From contig SFQZ01000001.1 of assembly GCA_004562915.1 (NCBI GenBank), positions 1 to 64,000 of the forward strand: a stretch of 64,000 nucleotides of DNA, written 5' to 3'. The position numbers and the translations under genes are program-made. Source of the stretch: a bacterium (GTDB lineage: Bacteria; Bacillota_A; Clostridia; Lachnospirales; Lachnospiraceae). Below the pieces are notes generated by a model. It had not been told where the DNA came from and did no database searches. It saw nothing but the letters and a program-made list of their open reading frames with translations. Every line of letters starts with the position of its first letter. Within the stretch, counting starts at the first letter, position 1. Of this stretch, positions 26,293 through 35,345 are shown one piece after another.

Positions 26293-26850
26293 TTAGCTAT
26301 GCTGTTTCAAATAGGCCGCGCGTCCTTCTTCATAAAGGTTATTTCCCTCACAGTCAATGATAACCACAAGCGGCATATCTTCTACATACAATTCTCTCAG
26401 AGCTTCCGCACCAAGATCCTCATATGCAATCAGTTCTGCTTTTTTGATACATTTCGCAAGCAATGCTCCGGCACCACCGATTGCTCCGAAATACACACCA
26501 CTGTATTTTTTCATAGCATCTACCACTTCCGGCAGGCGGGCACCTTTTCCGATCATTCCGCGGGCACCTACAGACATCATGGTCGGAGCATAAGCATCCA
26601 TACGACCACTGGTAGTCGGTCCTGCAGATCCGATTACCTGTCCCGGTTTTGCCGGAGTTGGCCCCACATAATAAATCGTGGCATCTGTCGGGTCAAAAGG
26701 AAGTTTCTCTCCTCTGGCAAGTGCCTCACACATTCTCTTGTGACCTGCGTCACGGGATGTGTAAATGGTTCCTGTCAGATATACGGTATCTCCTGCATGA
26801 AGAGTTTTTGCCAGTTCTTCAGTAAGAGGCAGAGTAATATGTTTTTCCAT
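26293..26850 (-). CDS. fumB: Fumarate hydratase class I, beta subunit
   Basis: This 185-residue C-terminal-type subunit of the two-part iron-sulfur fumarase/tartrate dehydratase family has 'GDTVYLTGTIYTSRDAGHKR' (about 20-39), 'YVGPTPAKPGQVIGSAGPTTSGRMD' (about 61-85) and 'GGAGALLAKCIKK'. With the alpha subunit it interconverts malate and fumarate. Its ATG follows the alpha-subunit stop with no gap. L(+)-tartrate dehydratase is possible, but malate dehydrogenase and fumarate reductase genes nearby favour fumarase. Confidence 0.9.
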   Translation of the reverse strand: MEKHITLPLTEELAKTLHAGDTVYLTGTIYTSRDAGHKRMCEALARGEKLPFDPTDATIYYVGPTPAKPGQVIGSAGPTTSGRMDAYAPTMMSVGARGMIGKGARLPEVVDAMKKYSGVYFGAIGGAGALLAKCIKKAELIAYEDLGAEALRELYVEDMPLVVIIDCEGNNLYEEGRAAYLKQHS

Positions 26851-27693
26851 TTAAATCACCTCCGTTTTATGACGAGTCACATGACAGTTAATGTTAATTG
26901 CACATGGCATACCGGCAATGTGTGTCGGCAGAGTTTCAATATTCAGACCGATTGCTGTCGTCTTTCCGCCAAAGCCCTGGGGTCCGATACCCAGCTTATT
27001 GATTTTATCAAGCATCTCCACTTCCAGATCTGCATAAAATGGATCCGGGTTGGAGGAATCAATCGGTCTCATCAGCGCTTTCTTTGCAAGCAGAGCAGCT
27101 TTATCAAAAGTTCCGCCAATTCCCACTCCAACTACCATAGGAGGACATGGATTTGGTCCGGCAGTTTCCACTGTCTCAATGATAAAATCCTTGATTCCCT
27201 GAAGACCTGCAGACGGCTTAAACATGCGGATTGCACTCATATTTTCGCTTCCGAAGCCTTTTGGTCCTACCGTAATCTTAATATTTTCACCCGGAACAAT
27301 CTCTGTATAAATCATAGCCGGTGTATTATCTCCCGTATTACCACGGCGTACCGGATCCTTTACCACAGATTTTCTCAGATATCCTTTGTCATATCCTCGG
27401 CGTACACCTTCATTGACAGCTTCTGTCAGGTCGCCGCCCACCATATGTACGTCCTGTCCGATTTCCAGAAATACACACGCCATTCCTGTATCCTGACAGA
27501 TTGGGACACATTCTTTATCCGCAATTTCAAAATTTTCAACAATATTATCCAGAACACCTTTTGCGATTTCTCCATCTTCACACGCACGGCAGTTTCTGAT
27601 TGCACATTTCACATCTTCCGGAAGATGCTCATTGGCTGCGATACAGAGTTTTTCCACCACATCCGTGATCTGGCTTACTTCTATCTCACGCAT
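26851..27693 (-). CDS. fumA: Fumarate hydratase class I, alpha subunit
   Basis: This 280-residue subunit holds the oxygen-sensitive [4Fe-4S] cluster. Cys ligand regions are 'VPICQDTGMACVFLE' (about 58-72), 'GPNPCPPMVVGVGIGGTFDKAA' (about 178-199) and 'AGMPCAININCHVTRH' near the C terminus. It catalyses malate-fumarate interconversion with the beta subunit. AAGGAG nine bases before ATG supports the start. It sits between the fumarate reductase flavoprotein and fumB, all in the same direction. Confidence 0.92.
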   Translation of the reverse strand: MREIEVSQITDVVEKLCIAANEHLPEDVKCAIRNCRACEDGEIAKGVLDNIVENFEIADKECVPICQDTGMACVFLEIGQDVHMVGGDLTEAVNEGVRRGYDKGYLRKSVVKDPVRRGNTGDNTPAMIYTEIVPGENIKITVGPKGFGSENMSAIRMFKPSAGLQGIKDFIIETVETAGPNPCPPMVVGVGIGGTFDKAALLAKKALMRPIDSSNPDPFYADLEVEMLDKINKLGIGPQGFGGKTTAIGLNIETLPTHIAGMPCAININCHVTRHKTEVI

Positions 27694-27714
27694 CTGAAAT
27701 ATCTCCTTTCTTTA

Positions 27715-27737
27715 GGACGGAGGACTGTCCCCCGTCC
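27715..27737. repeat. Short degenerate palindromic repeat
   Basis: GGACGG-GGAC pairs with GTCC-CCGTCC around a minimal centre. It resembles the outer and inner parts of the intact repeats at 22064 and 37839. It lies between the fumarate reductase flavoprotein stop and fumA start. Confidence 0.5.
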
Positions 27738-27740
27738 GAT

Positions 27741-29351
27741 TCATCTCTCGTGTCTTGCATATTTCGGAAGCAGCAACGGAGAAACATTTCCCGTCTCTAC
27801 ACCGGCTTCTTTAAGCTCCTCTGCATATGCATTGATGTGATCAAGGTTCAACTCTCCAAGTTCAACGGATTTGCATTTTGCAGCAGCTTTTTTACCGGCA
27901 TTTCTACCGAATACGATGACATCCAGAAGGGAGTTGCCCATCAGTCTGTTTCTTCCATGGATTCCACCTGCGGCTTCTCCTGCTACTAACAAGTTCGGAA
28001 TTTCTTTTGTAAATCCATCACCATCGATTTCAAGACCACCGTTCTGATAGTGAAGCGTTGGATAAATCAGGATTGGAACTTTTCTCATATCAATACCATA
28101 GTTCATGTACATACGGAACATAGCCGGGATTCTCTTTTCGATGGTTCCCTCTCCGCCAAGAATTTCAATCATTGGGGTATCCAGCCATACTCCCTGGGCA
28201 CCGCCCGGAACTTCTACACCGCGTCCTTCTCTGCATTCACGAATCACACCGGAAGCATTTACGTCACGGGTTTCCAGCGGATGAATGTAAGCTTCACCGT
28301 TGGCATTTACCAGCTGTGCACCAACGGAGCGAACTTTTTCTGTTACTAATGCGCCAAGGATCTGCGATGGATATACTGCTCCTGTCGGATGATACTGAAT
28401 AGAATCCTGATAAAGAAGCGAAGCACCGGCTCTGTATCCCAATACAAGTCCATCTGCGGTTGCACCGTAGTGGTTGGATGTTGGGAATCCCTGATAGTGC
28501 ATTCTTCCTGCGCCACCTGTTGCAATAACTACTGTCTTTGCTCTCGCAACCGCATAGTCTCCTGTTTCCATGTTAAGGAGAACAGCACCGGCAACCTGTC
28601 CTTTTTCATCTTTCAGAAGTTCAACAGCTGAAGTAAACTCAACTACCGGGATACCAAGATTCAAAACTTCATCCCTCACGGTACGCATGATTTCTGCTCC
28701 GGAATAATCTTTTGCAGCATGCATTCTCTTTCTTGAAGTACCACCACCATGTGTAGTTACCATTCTTCCGTCTTCTTCTTTATCAAACTCAACTCCAAGC
28801 TCGTTGAGCCATTTAATGGCATCCGGAGCTTCCATTACAAGTCTCTTTACAAGCTCCGGTTTCGCAGCAAAGTGTCCACCACCAAAGCAATCCAGATAAT
28901 GCTGTACCGGTGAATCATTTTCTTTGTCTGCTGCCTGAATACCGCCTTCTGCCATCATTGTATTTGCATCACCAATGCGAAGTTTTGTAACGATCATTAC
29001 ATTTGCACCTGCATTGTGAGCTTCAATCGCGCAGGAAGAACCAGCTCCGCCGCCACCAATTACAAGTACATCAACATCATAATCTATTTTTGTAAGATCA
29101 ATATTTTCTCCCATCAGACGGCTTGTTGAATGAAGCATTTCGGTCAGCTCAAGCGGAGCTTTCTGACCTTTGTTTGGTCCAACTTTAATCTCTGCAAACG
29201 CATCTGGGTTATAATCCGGATGAAACTCTTTCAAAAGAGCGTCTTTTTCATCAGCTGTCAAACGCCTGGGCTCTGTCGCCATACGTTCTGCTCTTGTAGC
29301 TTCTACCTTTTTGATAGATTCCATCATATTTTCTGGATATGGTGCATACAT
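27741..29351 (-). CDS. Fumarate reductase/succinate dehydrogenase-type flavoprotein
   Basis: This 536-residue flavoprotein has a 90-residue N-terminal extension, a Rossmann motif 'VLVIGGGGAGSSCAIEA' (about 95-111), 'THGGGTSRKRMHAAKDYSG' (200-218), 'YHPTGAVYP' (320-328), the catalytic-Arg segment 'TRDVNASG' (Arg362), 'PTLHYQNGG' (431-439) and 'HGRNRLMGNSLLD'. The position of the covalent His of SdhA is Asn130 ('NTMMAEGGI'), so FAD is probably non-covalent, as in soluble fumarate reductases and L-aspartate oxidase. Location next to an Fe-S subunit, fumarase and Flx-Hdr genes points to fumarate reduction to succinate in the cytoplasm. Confidence 0.88.
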   Translation of the reverse strand: MYAPYPENMMESIKKVEATRAERMATEPRRLTADEKDALLKEFHPDYNPDAFAEIKVGPNKGQKAPLELTEMLHSTSRLMGENIDLTKIDYDVDVLVIGGGGAGSSCAIEAHNAGANVMIVTKLRIGDANTMMAEGGIQAADKENDSPVQHYLDCFGGGHFAAKPELVKRLVMEAPDAIKWLNELGVEFDKEEDGRMVTTHGGGTSRKRMHAAKDYSGAEIMRTVRDEVLNLGIPVVEFTSAVELLKDEKGQVAGAVLLNMETGDYAVARAKTVVIATGGAGRMHYQGFPTSNHYGATADGLVLGYRAGASLLYQDSIQYHPTGAVYPSQILGALVTEKVRSVGAQLVNANGEAYIHPLETRDVNASGVIRECREGRGVEVPGGAQGVWLDTPMIEILGGEGTIEKRIPAMFRMYMNYGIDMRKVPILIYPTLHYQNGGLEIDGDGFTKEIPNLLVAGEAAGGIHGRNRLMGNSLLDVIVFGRNAGKKAAAKCKSVELGELNLDHINAYAEELKEAGVETGNVSPLLLPKYARHER

Positions 29352-29365
29352 GTTTCACGCCCTCC

Positions 29366-30040
29366 CTATTTCTCAATTTCTCTGTTATTGTAAAGTTCCT
29401 GCATTTCTTCGATCGGTTTCTGCATGATCTGCTCAATCAGATCGTCATATGCACCCTTGTTAATCTCTTCCACTCTGTTTGTGAGATGTTTTGCTTCCGG
29501 TGCAATATATTTTCCTGTAAGACGCCTTGCCAGAAGACCTACCATTGGGTGGGAAATGCCTGCCGGACATCTTACGGAACAGCATCCGCAGCCTACACAG
29601 TCAAAAGATTCCTCTGCACATTTCTCAAATTCTCCTCTCTGTGCATATGCGATATACTGCATAACATTCAGATTCTGGGTACATGCTTTTGTACAGGCAT
29701 TACATCCGATACAGCTGTAGATTTCCGGATACAGTTCCATCATAATCTGCTGATTCGGTTTAATCTCATTGATATCATAGGTTCTCTTGTCTGTCGGGAA
29801 AAATGGGATACTTGCCACATACATTCCCTCCTGCACCTGTGTCTGACAGGCGAGACAGGTCTTCAGCTCATTCTTTCCTTTGATTCTGTAAATGGTAGCA
29901 CAGGCACCGCAGAACCCATGGCGGCAGCCACATCCTCTTTTCAGAGTATATCCGGCATATTCCATGGCGGTCATAATGGTCAGATCTGCAGGTACGCTGT
30001 ATTTCTTACCGAAAAAATATACATTAACCATGTTTTCCAT
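29366..30040 (-). CDS. Fumarate reductase-type iron-sulfur protein ([2Fe-2S] plus two [4Fe-4S])
   Basis: This 224-residue protein has an N-terminal ferredoxin fold with the [2Fe-2S] ligands in 'CGCRHGFCGACATIY' and 'KTCLACQ' (about 37-83). Two 4Fe-4S motifs follow: 'CIGCNACTKACTQ' (about 111-123) and 'CVGCGCCSVRCPAG' (about 148-161). The layout resembles SdhB/FrdB and TfrB, but the second half differs from the usual 3Fe-4S plus 4Fe-4S set. It would pass electrons to the flavoprotein encoded 14 bases downstream. No membrane anchor gene is present. Confidence 0.87.
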   Translation of the reverse strand: MENMVNVYFFGKKYSVPADLTIMTAMEYAGYTLKRGCGCRHGFCGACATIYRIKGKNELKTCLACQTQVQEGMYVASIPFFPTDKRTYDINEIKPNQQIMMELYPEIYSCIGCNACTKACTQNLNVMQYIAYAQRGEFEKCAEESFDCVGCGCCSVRCPAGISHPMVGLLARRLTGKYIAPEAKHLTNRVEEINKGAYDDLIEQIMQKPIEEMQELYNNREIEK

Positions 30041-30057
30041 ATTGGTATCTTCCTTTC

Positions 30058-30912
30058 CTAGTACTCGTTTGGCAACTCATCTATTTCATCAAACCTAAAT
30101 ACCGGACCGTCTTTACAGACGTATTTGGAACCGATATTGCAGCGGCCGCATTTGCCTACTCCGCACTTCATGCGCAGCTCCAGCGTTGTGTACACCTGTT
30201 CTCTGGTAAAACCCAATTCCTGAAGCCCGGCCAGTACAAACTTGATCATGATCGGCGGTCCACAAACCAAAGCAGTCTTATCCGTATCAAATCCCAGTTC
30301 TTTCACATAGTTTGGTACAAATCCCACATGACCGTCCCAGCCTTCCTGTTCCCGGTCAATGGTCAGATATACATTCACACCTTCTGTCTTCATCCAGACT
30401 TCCTGGATTTCCTTCAGCTGTACCAGATCATCTGCAGAACGAGAACCATAGACGATATCTACTGTGCCGTAGTTTTCACGATTATCCAACACATAGTTGA
30501 TCACAGAACGCAGCGGTGCAAGACCGATACCTCCGGCAATAAACAGAAGATTTTTTCCTTTCAGCTCTGTCTCTACCGGAAAATAGTTGCCATAAGGTCC
30601 TCTTACCGTAATTTCATCTCCCACTTCAAGACTGTGAAGATAATCGGTAAGTATACCACATTTTTTAATACTGAATTCCTGATATTCTTTGTTGGTCGGT
30701 GAAGAAGTAATGGAGAACATACCTTCACTGATACCGGGTGCACAAAGCATAGCACACTGTCCCGGCATATGTTCAAAAAGTTTCCCTCCATCCGGCGCAT
30801 TCACACGGAAAGTTTTTACATCCGGGGTTTCTTCACGGATATCCGTAATCACTCCCACCTGAGGAATCAGCGTATCCAGTGTATAATTTTTGTGACAGGT
30901 ACATTCGCTCAT
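30058..30912 (-). CDS. FlxA-like NAD(P)H-FAD oxidoreductase with C-terminal [2Fe-2S] cluster
   Basis: This 284-residue ferredoxin-NADP reductase-fold protein has an FAD domain (about 15-110, 'GMFSITSSP' and 'VRGPYGNYFP'), an NAD domain with 'LLFIAGGIGLAPLRSVI' (about 120-136) and 'ALVCGPPIMIKF' (about 215-226), and the C-terminal cluster motif 'MKCGVGKCGRCNIG...VCKDGPVF'. The same layout occurs in sulfhydrogenase gamma subunits, the dihydroorotate dehydrogenase electron subunit and FlxA. Here it is the likely NADH entry point for the Hdr complex. Its ATG overlaps the upstream stop as TAATG. Confidence 0.88.
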   Translation of the reverse strand: MSECTCHKNYTLDTLIPQVGVITDIREETPDVKTFRVNAPDGGKLFEHMPGQCAMLCAPGISEGMFSITSSPTNKEYQEFSIKKCGILTDYLHSLEVGDEITVRGPYGNYFPVETELKGKNLLFIAGGIGLAPLRSVINYVLDNRENYGTVDIVYGSRSADDLVQLKEIQEVWMKTEGVNVYLTIDREQEGWDGHVGFVPNYVKELGFDTDKTALVCGPPIMIKFVLAGLQELGFTREQVYTTLELRMKCGVGKCGRCNIGSKYVCKDGPVFRFDEIDELPNEY

Positions 30913-31952
30913 TATTTTTCACCCCCCTGTTTCTGAAAGGCCTTAATCACTTTTACAATATTTAAAGATGCCGGACATTTTTCCACACAACGGCCACAGC
31001 CCACGCAGGAATACATACCATCATTGTTAGCCGGGAAATACACCAGCTTGTGCATAAATCTCTGACGGAATCTCTGCATCTGGCTGGTACGGTTGTTTCC
31101 GTGAGCCATCATGGTAAAATCGGAATACATACAGGAATCCCAGCAACGATAACGCTGTACCCCATGTCCGGTATCATAATCTTTGATGTCATAACACTGA
31201 CAGGTAGGACATACAAAAGTACAAGTTCCGCATGCCAGACATGGTTTATAAAGATCTTCCCATACAGAAGAATTGAATTTTTCCGTAAGAGCATCCCCAT
31301 TCCATCCCTCCAGGGACAGATGAGAATATGGAAGTTTCTCCACGATACTGCGGATCGCTGTTTTCTCAGCCTCTACTTTTTCTTCTTCGCTTTGATCTGC
31401 ATCACCCATCAATTCCTTTACTGTTTTGGTAAGTGCCTCACCTTTTTCGGTCAACGATTTCCAGTACAGATTCTCCTCCACCATCCATACAGCGACATCA
31501 GCTACAGGTTCCGCACAGTCAATCCCAAACACCTTACAGAAACAGGATTCCTCCGGCTCATGGCAGGCCATAGCCACGATTGTTCCATGTTCTCTTCTGG
31601 CTGCATAGAAAGAATCGATCGGCTCTGTCAGGAACACCTTATCCAGAACCTGCACTCCCTGCACATCGCAGGCTTTCATTCCAAACACTACAAACTTCTG
31701 TTCTTTCAGGGCTTCGGGTTCTACGGATAGCTTTTTCCCCTCTTTCTTAACCGTGTACAAATTTTCACTCTGTGGGAAAAAGGCATCTTTCGGAGATTTC
31801 ACCGTTTTCAGTGTGTCCAGATCCACCTCGGCATCCTCACTCCATGCTCTGAAATTCACCTGACCGCTGACTTTCACCGGCAGGTACAACTCCTGGCTGG
31901 CCGCAATCATACGGAATAATGCGGACAGATTTTCTTTTGCGATCTTATACAT
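30912..31952 (-). CDS. FlxB-like 4Fe-4S protein (sulfhydrogenase beta/AsrA type)
   Basis: This 346-residue protein of the HydB/AsrA group has an N-terminal region with 'FGMKACDVQGVQVLDKVF' and 'ACHEPEESCFCKVFGIDCAEP' (about 91-150). The C-terminal clusters are 'CLACGTCTFVCPTCQCYD' (about 240-257) and 'CVGCGRCVEKCPAS' (about 318-331). It probably relays electrons from FlxA toward HdrA. The gene overlaps the FlxA-like start by one base and starts four bases after the preceding gene's stop. Confidence 0.85.
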   Translation of the reverse strand: MYKIAKENLSALFRMIAASQELYLPVKVSGQVNFRAWSEDAEVDLDTLKTVKSPKDAFFPQSENLYTVKKEGKKLSVEPEALKEQKFVVFGMKACDVQGVQVLDKVFLTEPIDSFYAARREHGTIVAMACHEPEESCFCKVFGIDCAEPVADVAVWMVEENLYWKSLTEKGEALTKTVKELMGDADQSEEEKVEAEKTAIRSIVEKLPYSHLSLEGWNGDALTEKFNSSVWEDLYKPCLACGTCTFVCPTCQCYDIKDYDTGHGVQRYRCWDSCMYSDFTMMAHGNNRTSQMQRFRQRFMHKLVYFPANNDGMYSCVGCGRCVEKCPASLNIVKVIKAFQKQGGEK

Positions 31953-31955
31953 ACA

Positions 31956-32930
31956 TTATCCCCTCTCTCCTACGATACTTGGCTCCACGTCACCGAATGT
32001 GAAATTGGTGAGCGGTGCTTTTTCTTCCAGATTTTCTCCTGCCTGATACTCGCCATAGAACTCATTGATGTCTTTGATGAACTTACGGTTAAACAGGTGA
32101 AGCGGAATTCCCTGAGGGCAGACACGGCTGCATTCGCCACAGTCTGTACATCTTCCTGCCACATGAAAGGCACGGATAATATGGAACATTTTCTCTTCAA
32201 AGGAATCCGCATTTGCTTTCTGGGAACTGTCAAACTTATTGCTGTCAAAAACACATTTACGGCAGCTGCAGGCCGGACAGACATTTCTGCAGGCATTGCA
32301 GCGGATACATTTGCTCAGTTCACTCTGGAAGAAAGCAAATTTTTCTTCCGGGCTCATAGCCTCGATTCTTTTTACCTCATCGAAACGGTCTGCATCTTTG
32401 GTATCTTTGGATTCACCGATAAGCTCATCATATATTTTATGTTCTTTTCCTTTACATACATGGCATCTTTCCAGCATAGCATCTGCATAAGCACATGTTT
32501 TCTCACCATAAATAGTCTGAATGGTCAATGTATCTGCCTCGTCCGTAATCTCTGCGCCGGAAATGCTTTCGATCCCCTTGATGCCCATTTTTCTGATTTT
32601 TTCAATATCCAGTTTCCCTTTACATCCAACACCGATGATGTAGGCTTTCTCTCTGTCCACACGGTGTTCTTTCATCAACTGCTGGAAACTGTATGTATCA
32701 CATGGTTTCAGACAAACCAGCGTTTTCCCTTCCAGTTTGGAAGCTTCGATCATATATTTGCTCAGGTTGGCTCCGCAAAATCCGTTATACACAAAATCTT
32801 TCAGAGATTCTTCTGTCTCAAAATAAGCCGGTTCCGGATTGTATGGCAGGTCTCCGGCTTTCCATCCAAGAACCCGGGCTACAGTTCCATCTGCCAGCAA
32901 CTCTTTTGCACGAGTAATTAATTCCTGCAT
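31956..32930 (-). CDS. FlxC-like 4Fe-4S ferredoxin-domain protein
   Basis: This 324-residue protein has an N-terminal domain similar to F420-reducing hydrogenase beta-type proteins ('LVCLKPCDTYSFQQL', 'YIIGVGCKGKLDIEKI', 'CHVCKGKEHK'). Two C-terminal 4Fe-4S motifs follow: 'CIRCNACRNVCPACSCRKC' (about 211-229) and 'CTDCGECSRVCPQG' (about 259-272). It is likely an electron relay in the Flx module. Its start lies 12 bases inside the end of the mvhD/flxD gene with GAGG upstream, showing tight coupling. Confidence 0.83.
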   Translation of the reverse strand: MQELITRAKELLADGTVARVLGWKAGDLPYNPEPAYFETEESLKDFVYNGFCGANLSKYMIEASKLEGKTLVCLKPCDTYSFQQLMKEHRVDREKAYIIGVGCKGKLDIEKIRKMGIKGIESISGAEITDEADTLTIQTIYGEKTCAYADAMLERCHVCKGKEHKIYDELIGESKDTKDADRFDEVKRIEAMSPEEKFAFFQSELSKCIRCNACRNVCPACSCRKCVFDSNKFDSSQKANADSFEEKMFHIIRAFHVAGRCTDCGECSRVCPQGIPLHLFNRKFIKDINEFYGEYQAGENLEEKAPLTNFTFGDVEPSIVGERG

Positions 32931-33361
32931 CTCAAATCCTCCAGTCTTACATTCTTGCCCAGAGAGTAAATTTTCTCTACAAACTCATTCATAGTCTGAG
33001 AGAATTTCACACCCTCAGCAGCGGATACCCATTCTACACGGGTACGTCCATTTTCCACGCCAATATAATCCAGCATGGAAAACAACAGTGTCATACGTCT
33101 TCTGGCATAATAATTTCCGGTACTGTAATGACAGTCTCCCGGATGGCATCCACACATGATCACACCATCTGCACCTTTCTCAAATGCACGGAGGATGAAC
33201 ATGGGATTCACACGGCAGGAGCAGGGAACACGGATGATTTTCACATCTGCCGGATACGTCAGACGGCTGCTGCCGGCCAGGTCAGCACCTGCATAACTGC
33301 ACCAGTTACAGCAGAATGCTACGATTTTCGGTCTGAATTCTTCTTTTGCTTCTATCGACAT
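32918..33361 (-). CDS. mvhD: MvhD/FlxD-like [2Fe-2S] protein
   Basis: This 147-residue protein has the MvhD pattern 'FCCNWCSYAGADLAGSSR' (about 15-32), 'VPCSCRVNP' and 'MCGCHPGDCHYSTGNYYARRR', whose cysteines bind a [2Fe-2S] cluster. In methanogens MvhD docks hydrogenase to HdrA; in Desulfovibrio FlxD does the same for the NADH module. The reading frame is open further upstream, but ATG 33361 is where similarity begins and overlaps the hdrA end by 10 bases. Confidence 0.88.
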   Translation of the reverse strand: MSIEAKEEFRPKIVAFCCNWCSYAGADLAGSSRLTYPADVKIIRVPCSCRVNPMFILRAFEKGADGVIMCGCHPGDCHYSTGNYYARRRMTLLFSMLDYIGVENGRTRVEWVSAAEGVKFSQTMNEFVEKIYSLGKNVRLEDLRCRN

Positions 33362-35340
33362 ATTGCATCTACCTCCGCGATAATCTGTCTGTTTGAGAAT
33401 CCCTGCAGGTCCATAGCTCCGGACGGGCAGGCAACGGTACATGCTCCGCAGCCCTGACACAGTGCATTGTTTACCTGAGCCAGACGGCGTACCTCACGGA
33501 TACCGTGGTCATTCACCTGTTTCTCTTCATAAGTAATTGCTCCGTAAGGACAAACATTGGCACAGGTGGAACAGCCGTTACACAACAGTTCGTCTGCCTG
33601 AGCTGTACACGGATTCGTCATCAATTTGTCTTTTGCCAGAAGTCCGATGGCTTTTACAGCAGCTGCACCGGCCTGGGCTACAGTCTCCGGAATATCCTTC
33701 GGCCCCTGACATACACCGGACAGGAAAATACCAGCAGTAGGAGATTCTACCGGACGAAGCTTTGCATGAGCTTCGGTAAGGAAATTGTTGGTATCAATGC
33801 TGGCTGTCAGCATGGTAGCAATTTTACGCACATCCGGATTGGGCTCGATGGCAGTTGCAAGAACGACCATATCTGCTTCTTTGAGAATCTGTTTATTATC
33901 CAGAAGGTCAACACCCTGAACCAGCAATTTTCCATCCGGCTGAGGAATGACTTTTCCTACCTGACCTTTGATATAATTCACACCGTACTGCTCTACCGCT
34001 CTTCTGTAGAACTCATCAAAGTTTTTACCCGGTGTACGCACATCAATATAGAATACGGTTACATTTACATCCGGATATTTATCACGAATCAGCATAGCAT
34101 GTTTTGCTGTGTACATACAACAGATTTTAGAACAATAGCTCTTTCCTCTGTCATCCGAGCAACGGCTTCCCACACACTGGATAAATACCATTTCTTTCGG
34201 TGCTTTTCCGTCGGAAAGACGCTCCAGATGTCCTTTGGTCGGTCCTGCCGCATTCATGATTCGCTCCAGTTCCAGAGATGTGATGACATCTTTGCTCTGA
34301 CTGTAGGCATATTCATCATATTTGTCCAGCTTAATGGTATCAAATCCGGTGGCAACCACGATTGCACCGTATTTTTCTGTTACAATTTCATCCTTCTGTT
34401 CGTAGTCAATAGCACCTGCCTGACATACTTTTGAACAAACGCCACATTTTCCTGTCTTAAACTTAATGCACGCCTCACGATCAATTACCGGCACATTCGG
34501 AATCGCCTGTGCAAATGGAGTGTAGATGGCACTTCTTGTATTCAGTCCCCGATTAAATTCATTTGGTGTCTTTTTGGAAGGACATTTTTCCTGACAAACA
34601 CCACAACCGGTACATTTGTCCATATCTACACTTCTGGCTTTTTTGCGGATATCTACTGTAAAATCACCCACGAATCCGGATACTTTTTCCACTTCGCTGT
34701 ATGTATAGATTTTTATTTTCTCATGGGCCGCTGCCTCCACCATTTTGGGTGTGAGAATACATGCAGAACAGTCCAGGGTCGGGAAGGTTTTGTCAAGCTG
34801 TGACATTCTTCCGCCGATACTCGGTGTCTTCTCCACGATATCTACTTCATAACCTGCATCCGCGATATCCAGTGCTGTCTGAATACCTGCGATACCGCCT
34901 CCGATCACCAATGCACGTTTCGTCACACGGCTTTCCCCCGGCATAAGTGGGGTATTCAGATTTACTTTTGCCACCGCAGCTCTCATCAAAATGACTGCTT
35001 TTTTTGTGGCTTCTTCCATATCTTTATGAATCCATGAAACATGTTCACGAATATTGGCGATCTCCACCATGTAAGGATTCAGTCCTGCCCGCTCTGCGGC
35101 TTTGCGGAATGTGGTCTCATGCATACGTGGGGAGCAGGAACATACTACCATTCCTGTAAGATTTTTTTCTTTGATGGCTTTTGCGATCAGAGCCTGTCCT
35201 GCCTCGGAACACATATACTGATAATCTTCTGCATGGACAACGCCCGGCTCCATCATGGCCATCTCTGCTACTTTTTTTACATCTACTGTTGCTGCGATAT
35301 TACTTCCGCAGTGACAGACAAATACTCCTATTCTCTGCAC
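33352..35340 (-). CDS. hdrA: HdrA-like FAD and iron-sulfur protein
   Basis: This protein of about 662 residues begins 'VQRIGVFVCHCGSNIA'. It has the FAD site 'ALVIGGGIAGIQTALDIADAG' (about 147-167) and the HdrA motif 'FPTLDCSACILTPKM'. Cluster sets are 'CTGCGVCQEKCPS', 'CGVCSKVCQAGAI', 'CNGCSTCANVCPYGAI' and 'CQGCGACTVACPSGAM'. HdrA flavin is the site of electron bifurcation in methanogen Hdr complexes. GTG 35340 has GGAGG eight bases upstream and is preferred over the GTG three codons earlier. The ends overlap or abut hdrC and mvhD. Confidence 0.9.
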   Translation of the reverse strand: MQRIGVFVCHCGSNIAATVDVKKVAEMAMMEPGVVHAEDYQYMCSEAGQALIAKAIKEKNLTGMVVCSCSPRMHETTFRKAAERAGLNPYMVEIANIREHVSWIHKDMEEATKKAVILMRAAVAKVNLNTPLMPGESRVTKRALVIGGGIAGIQTALDIADAGYEVDIVEKTPSIGGRMSQLDKTFPTLDCSACILTPKMVEAAAHEKIKIYTYSEVEKVSGFVGDFTVDIRKKARSVDMDKCTGCGVCQEKCPSKKTPNEFNRGLNTRSAIYTPFAQAIPNVPVIDREACIKFKTGKCGVCSKVCQAGAIDYEQKDEIVTEKYGAIVVATGFDTIKLDKYDEYAYSQSKDVITSLELERIMNAAGPTKGHLERLSDGKAPKEMVFIQCVGSRCSDDRGKSYCSKICCMYTAKHAMLIRDKYPDVNVTVFYIDVRTPGKNFDEFYRRAVEQYGVNYIKGQVGKVIPQPDGKLLVQGVDLLDNKQILKEADMVVLATAIEPNPDVRKIATMLTASIDTNNFLTEAHAKLRPVESPTAGIFLSGVCQGPKDIPETVAQAGAAAVKAIGLLAKDKLMTNPCTAQADELLCNGCSTCANVCPYGAITYEEKQVNDHGIREVRRLAQVNNALCQGCGACTVACPSGAMDLQGFSNRQIIAEVDAICR

Positions 35341-35345
35341 CTGAC

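Noticed and set aside
26299..27840. 513-codon plus-strand open frame opposite fumAB
   Set aside because: It spans the fumB-fumA junction and part of the flavoprotein gene on the other strand, so it is a shadow frame.
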